A DNA stretch of 16,692 nucleotides. It comes from JAADHG01 sp964418645. Its GTDB lineage: Bacteria; Bacteroidota; Bacteroidia; Flavobacteriales; Flavobacteriaceae. Of the stretch, positions 13,251 through 16,692 are shown piece by piece. The stretch's first letter is position 1. Each line of letters starts with the position of its first letter. The notes below the pieces were generated by a model. That model searched no databases and was not told the DNA's origin. It worked only from the letters and a program-made list of their open reading frames with translations. Made by a program: the position numbers and the translations under genes. Location of the stretch: contig CAYQME010000053.1 in NCBI GenBank assembly GCA_964418645.1, positions 1 through 16,692 of the forward strand. Direction: 5' to 3'.

Positions 13251-16200
13251 TTAATGTTTTTTAATAAACAATTTTGTGTTTACATCATCAAAAGAGATGT
13301 CTATCCCATTGTTTATTTTATCTATTATATTTAATTCTTCGGTTAATGTTTCGGTTTTAATATAATCAATATTAGTGTTAACCGCACTAATTATTTTATC
13401 ATCTTTTTGAAGTATTACGTCAATTCTATCTGTAACATCAAAACCTGAATCTTTTCGTAAGTTTTGAATACGATTTACAAGCTCTCGAGCAATTCCTTCA
13501 GCTTTCAAATCATCAGTTATCGTAACATCCAAGGCAACAGTTAATACGCCTTCATTAGCTACTAACCAACCTTCAATATCTTGAGATATAATTTCTACAT
13601 CGTCAAGTTCTAATGTAATACTTTTTCCATTAATTTCAACTTCTAAAGTTCCTCTTTGTTCAATTTCTTTAATCTCTTCGGAAGTAAACTTACGTATCGT
13701 ATTAGTAATTAACTTCATATCCTTTCCAAAGCGTGGGCCCAATGTTTTAAAATTAGGTTTTATTTGCTTCACTAAAATATCCGATGCATCTTCTAACAGT
13801 TCAACTTCCTTAACATTTACTTCATGTTTTATAAGATTTGAAACGGCAAGAATTTCCTCTTTTTGAGTAGCATTATCTACCGGAATCATAATCTTTTGCA
13901 AAGGCTGTCTTACTTTAATTTTTTCTTTAGCTCTTAACGACAATATTAATGAAGAAATTGTTTGCGCATTCTCCATTTTTCGTTCAAGGGCTTTATCAAT
14001 GTACGCATCGTCTTGTTTAGGAAATACGGCCAAATGTACACTTTCAAAATTTTCTTTTTCTGTAACATTTGTTAAATCTTTGTAAAGCCTGTCCATATAA
14101 AAAGGAGCAATTGGAGCGCCTAATTTTGCAATCGTTAGCAAACAGGTGTATAAGGTTTGATATGCAGAAATTTTATCTTGCTGATAATCGCCTTTCCAGA
14201 AGCGTCTTCTGCTTAAACGTACAAACCAATTGCTTAAATATTCTTGCGTAAATTCTGAAATAACTCTGGCTGCTTTTGTTGGCTCGTAATCTGCGTAAAA
14301 AACGTCTACTTTCTTTATCAATGTATTTAACTCCGATAATATCCAACGATCAATTTCCGGTCTTTCATTTAACGAAATATCTGCTTCGCTATAATTAAAT
14401 TTATCAATATTAGCATAAAGGGTGAAAAATGAATAGGTGTTATAAAGTGTGCCGAAAAATTTGCGTTTTACTTCTTCAATCCCCTCTGCATCAAACTTTA
14501 AATTATCCCAAGGGTTTGCATTGCTAATCATATACCAACGCGTTGCATCGGCTCCATATTTACTTAATGTTTCAAAAGGGTCTGCGGCATTTCCTAAACG
14601 TTTAGACATTTTTTGTCCGTTCTTGTCTAATACCAATCCATTCGATACCACGTTTTTATACGCAACAGAATCAAATACCATAGTTCCAATAGCATGCAGT
14701 GTATAAAACCATCCTCTAGTTTGATCTACACCTTCGGCAATAAAATCGGCAGGAAACGATTTATTCTCATCAATTAACCCCTTGTTTTCAAAAGGGTAAT
14801 GCCATTGTGCATACGGCATACTTCCAGAGTCAAACCAAACATCAATCAAGTCGGACTCACGTTTCATTGGTTGTCCTAAAGGAGATACTAATACAATTTG
14901 ATCTACTATATTCTTGTGTAAATCTATAGTTGCATAGTTCTCTTCGGAATTGTTACCAATTTCAAAATCAGCAAAAATATCTTTCTCTAAAATGCCTGCT
15001 TCAACTGCTTTTTGCATTTCAGCCTTTAATTCTTCTACTGAGCCTATACAAATTTCTTCTTTCCCATCTTCAGTTCTCCAAATAGGCAAGGGAATTCCCC
15101 AATAACGCGAGCGTGATAAATTCCAATCGTTGGCATTGGCTAGCCAATTCCCAAAACGTTTTTCTCCTGTAGATTTTGGTTTCCAGTTGATGGTTTCATT
15201 CAATTCAAACATTCTATCCTTAACATCGGTCACTTTAATAAACCAAGAATCTAACGGATAATATAAAATGGGTTTATCTGTGCGCCAGCAATTAGGATAA
15301 CTGTGCTTATATTTTTCAACCTTAAAGGCTTTGTTTTCTTCTTTTAATTTGATAGCCAATTCCACATCTACCGAACGCTCTGGTGCATCACCTTCATTGT
15401 AATATTCGTTCTTAACATACTTGCCTGCAAACTCTTTCATTTCAGGTCGAAAACGCCCTTGTAAATCTACAAGTGGTACCAAATTATCGCTCTCATCTTT
15501 TACCAATAGTGGTGGCACTTCTGGTTTTGCTTGTTTTGCAACCATAGCATCATCTGCTCCAAAGGTAGGTGCTGTATGTACGATTCCTGTACCATCTTCG
15601 GTCGTTACAAAATCGCCTGCAATCACTCTAAAGGCATTTTCCGGATTATCATTTGGCAACGCATAAGACAGTAATTGTTCGTATTTTATACCAACTAAAT
15701 CTTTTCCTTTAAATTCTTTTACTATGTAGAACGGAATCGTTTTTTCTCCAGAATTATATGCTAATAACTCCGACTTATCTTCAACTTGATTAAACTTTCC
15801 TGAAAATTGATAACTAACCAATTTTTTAGCCAAAATCACTTTCAATGGTTCAAACGTGTATTGATTGTAGGTTTCAACTAATACATAATCAATTTTATTG
15901 CCAACCGTTAAGGCAGTATTACTTGGTAAAGTCCACGGTGTGGTTGTCCATGCTAAGAAATAGATAGTACCTTCATTTTGCAAAAAGTCTGGAAGTGTTT
16001 CCTCTTTTGCTTTAAACTGAGCCACAACAGTTGTATCTGTTACATCTTGATAAGTTCCTGGTTGGTTCAATTCGTGCGAACTTAATCCTGTACCTGCTTT
16101 TGGTGAATAGGGCTGAATCGTATAGCCTTTATATATCAAATGTTTATTGTAAATCTTTTTGAGCAACCACCACACACTTTCCATGTATTTGGGCTCGTAG

Positions 16201-16655
16201 GTTACATAAGGATCATCCATATCTACCCAATAGCCCATTTTTTGAGTCAGGTCGTTCCACACATCTGTATAGCGCATTACAGCTTTTCTGCAAGCTGCAT
16301 TATAATCTTCAACCGATATGGTTTTACCAATATCTTCTTTGGTAATTCCCAATTCTTTTTCAACGCCAAGTTCAATCGGTAAGCCATGAGTATCCCATCC
16401 TGCTTTACGTTTTACCTGAAAACCTTTCATGGTTTTATAACGCGGAAAAATATCTTTAATAGCACGTGCCAAAACATGATGTACTCCAGGTAATCCATTT
16501 GCCGATGGAGGGCCTTCAAAAAAGACGAACGGCGTTTTGCCTTCTCTTGTGGTTACACTTTTTTCGAAGATATTATGGTCCTGCCAATCGTTGCCAACTT
16601 CTTCGGCAACTTTTGGTAAGTTAAGTCCTTTATATTTAGGAAATGTCGCGCTCAT
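13251..16655 (-). CDS. ileS: Isoleucyl-tRNA synthetase with GVHH signature (IleRS2-like)
   Basis: Class I synthetase that charges tRNA-Ile in the cytoplasm. At 1134 residues it is longer than typical bacterial IleRS (about 940-1040). The nucleotide-binding signature normally written HIGH is Gly57-Val-His-His60 here (ANGLPGVHHVLARAIKD), with the first and third residues swapped. The second signature is KMSKR at 682-686, as in the eukaryote-like IleRS2 type. The editing domain is intact: TTTPWTLPSNTAL at 237-249 and GTGIVHTAPTFGADD at 355-369. Tyr/Trp-rich catalytic motifs WGIPLPIW (519-526) and DVWFDSGSMPYA (605-616) bracket an extra segment near 530-600. The anticodon-binding domain starts near 760. 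The ATG at 16655 is the first in frame, with 37 bases left before the window edge. The gene leads the ileS - DksA-family - lspA cluster. Confidence 0.96.
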   Translation of the reverse strand: MSATFPKYKGLNLPKVAEEVGNDWQDHNIFEKSVTTREGKTPFVFFEGPPSANGLPGVHHVLARAIKDIFPRYKTMKGFQVKRKAGWDTHGLPIELGVEKELGITKEDIGKTISVEDYNAACRKAVMRYTDVWNDLTQKMGYWVDMDDPYVTYEPKYMESVWWLLKKIYNKHLIYKGYTIQPYSPKAGTGLSSHELNQPGTYQDVTDTTVVAQFKAKEETLPDFLQNEGTIYFLAWTTTPWTLPSNTALTVGNKIDYVLVETYNQYTFEPLKVILAKKLVSYQFSGKFNQVEDKSELLAYNSGEKTIPFYIVKEFKGKDLVGIKYEQLLSYALPNDNPENAFRVIAGDFVTTEDGTGIVHTAPTFGADDAMVAKQAKPEVPPLLVKDESDNLVPLVDLQGRFRPEMKEFAGKYVKNEYYNEGDAPERSVDVELAIKLKEENKAFKVEKYKHSYPNCWRTDKPILYYPLDSWFIKVTDVKDRMFELNETINWKPKSTGEKRFGNWLANANDWNLSRSRYWGIPLPIWRTEDGKEEICIGSVEELKAEMQKAVEAGILEKDIFADFEIGNNSEENYATIDLHKNIVDQIVLVSPLGQPMKRESDLIDVWFDSGSMPYAQWHYPFENKGLIDENKSFPADFIAEGVDQTRGWFYTLHAIGTMVFDSVAYKNVVSNGLVLDKNGQKMSKRLGNAADPFETLSKYGADATRWYMISNANPWDNLKFDAEGIEEVKRKFFGTLYNTYSFFTLYANIDKFNYSEADISLNERPEIDRWILSELNTLIKKVDVFYADYEPTKAARVISEFTQEYLSNWFVRLSRRRFWKGDYQQDKISAYQTLYTCLLTIAKLGAPIAPFYMDRLYKDLTNVTEKENFESVHLAVFPKQDDAYIDKALERKMENAQTISSLILSLRAKEKIKVRQPLQKIMIPVDNATQKEEILAVSNLIKHEVNVKEVELLEDASDILVKQIKPNFKTLGPRFGKDMKLITNTIRKFTSEEIKEIEQRGTLEVEINGKSITLELDDVEIISQDIEGWLVANEGVLTVALDVTITDDLKAEGIARELVNRIQNLRKDSGFDVTDRIDVILQKDDKIISAVNTNIDYIKTETLTEELNIIDKINNGIDISFDDVNTKLFIKKH

Positions 16656-16678
16656 TCTCTATTATTTCTAATAAGCTG

Positions 16679-16686
16679 CGAAATTA
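16679..16686 (-). promoter_or_regulatory. Possible -7 element of ileS
   Basis: The minus strand reads TAATTTCG, one base from TAnnTTTG, 23 bases upstream of the ileS ATG. The matching -33 box would lie outside the window, so it cannot be checked. Confidence 0.22.
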
Positions 16687-16692
16687 AGGAAT

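Noticed and set aside
1..16692. Mobile element, CRISPR array, tRNA/rRNA or prophage
   Set aside because: I found no transposase, integrase, regularly spaced repeats, cloverleaf-like segment or phage gene; gene content looks like conserved core chromosome throughout.

Overview
The window looks like a chromosomal segment of a low-GC marine-type member of the Bacteroidota, most likely Flavobacteriaceae. The evidence is the AT-rich composition, A-rich leaders instead of Shine-Dalgarno sites, TAnnTTTG-like promoter elements, and proteins that carry Bacteroidota variants: a DksA-family protein without most zinc cysteines, an M23 peptidase with H-x-C instead of H-x-H, LspA with a long insertion, and an IleRS with a GVHH signature. 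It is gene-dense. I see no tRNA, rRNA, CRISPR array, insertion sequence or phage gene, and no gene-free stretch longer than 300 bases.

Layout, left to right. (1) A leftward run of four tightly packed genes (1-3352): a DUF3108 secreted protein, a tryptophan 2,3-dioxygenase family enzyme, an M23 murein-endopeptidase-like lipoprotein, and the start of pgi (cut by the window edge). (2) A leftward tyrosine-catabolism pair, hmgA then hppD (3569-5932), closed by a strong intrinsic terminator and preceded by a nested dyad that may be an operator. (3) A leftward uvrC followed 4 bases later by a patatin-BamA-type outer-membrane phospholipase with a likely GTG start (6126-10155). (4) A rightward two-gene operon, rimK plus a zinc-dependent AstE/AspA-type (M14-like) hydrolase overlapping by one base (10243-12089), divergent from uvrC across 87 bases. 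(5) A leftward ileS - DksA-family - lspA cluster (12101-16655), with an intrinsic terminator between the DksA-family gene and lspA.

How the parts work together. HppD and HmgA catalyse consecutive steps from 4-hydroxyphenylpyruvate to maleylacetoacetate, and the tryptophan dioxygenase nearby starts the kynurenine route, so the left half concentrates aromatic amino-acid ring cleavage. The right half is mostly housekeeping for translation and the envelope: IleRS, lipoprotein signal peptidase, a transcription regulator, ribosomal protein S6 modification and excision repair.

The items most worth a second look are the swapped HIGH motif (GVHH) of IleRS, associated with strong mupirocin resistance; the coupled RimK ligase and zinc hydrolase, which could be a glutamate writer and eraser; the 28-base nested dyad upstream of hmgA; and the HVC zinc-site variant of the M23 peptidase. 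No wholly novel multi-gene system is obvious.
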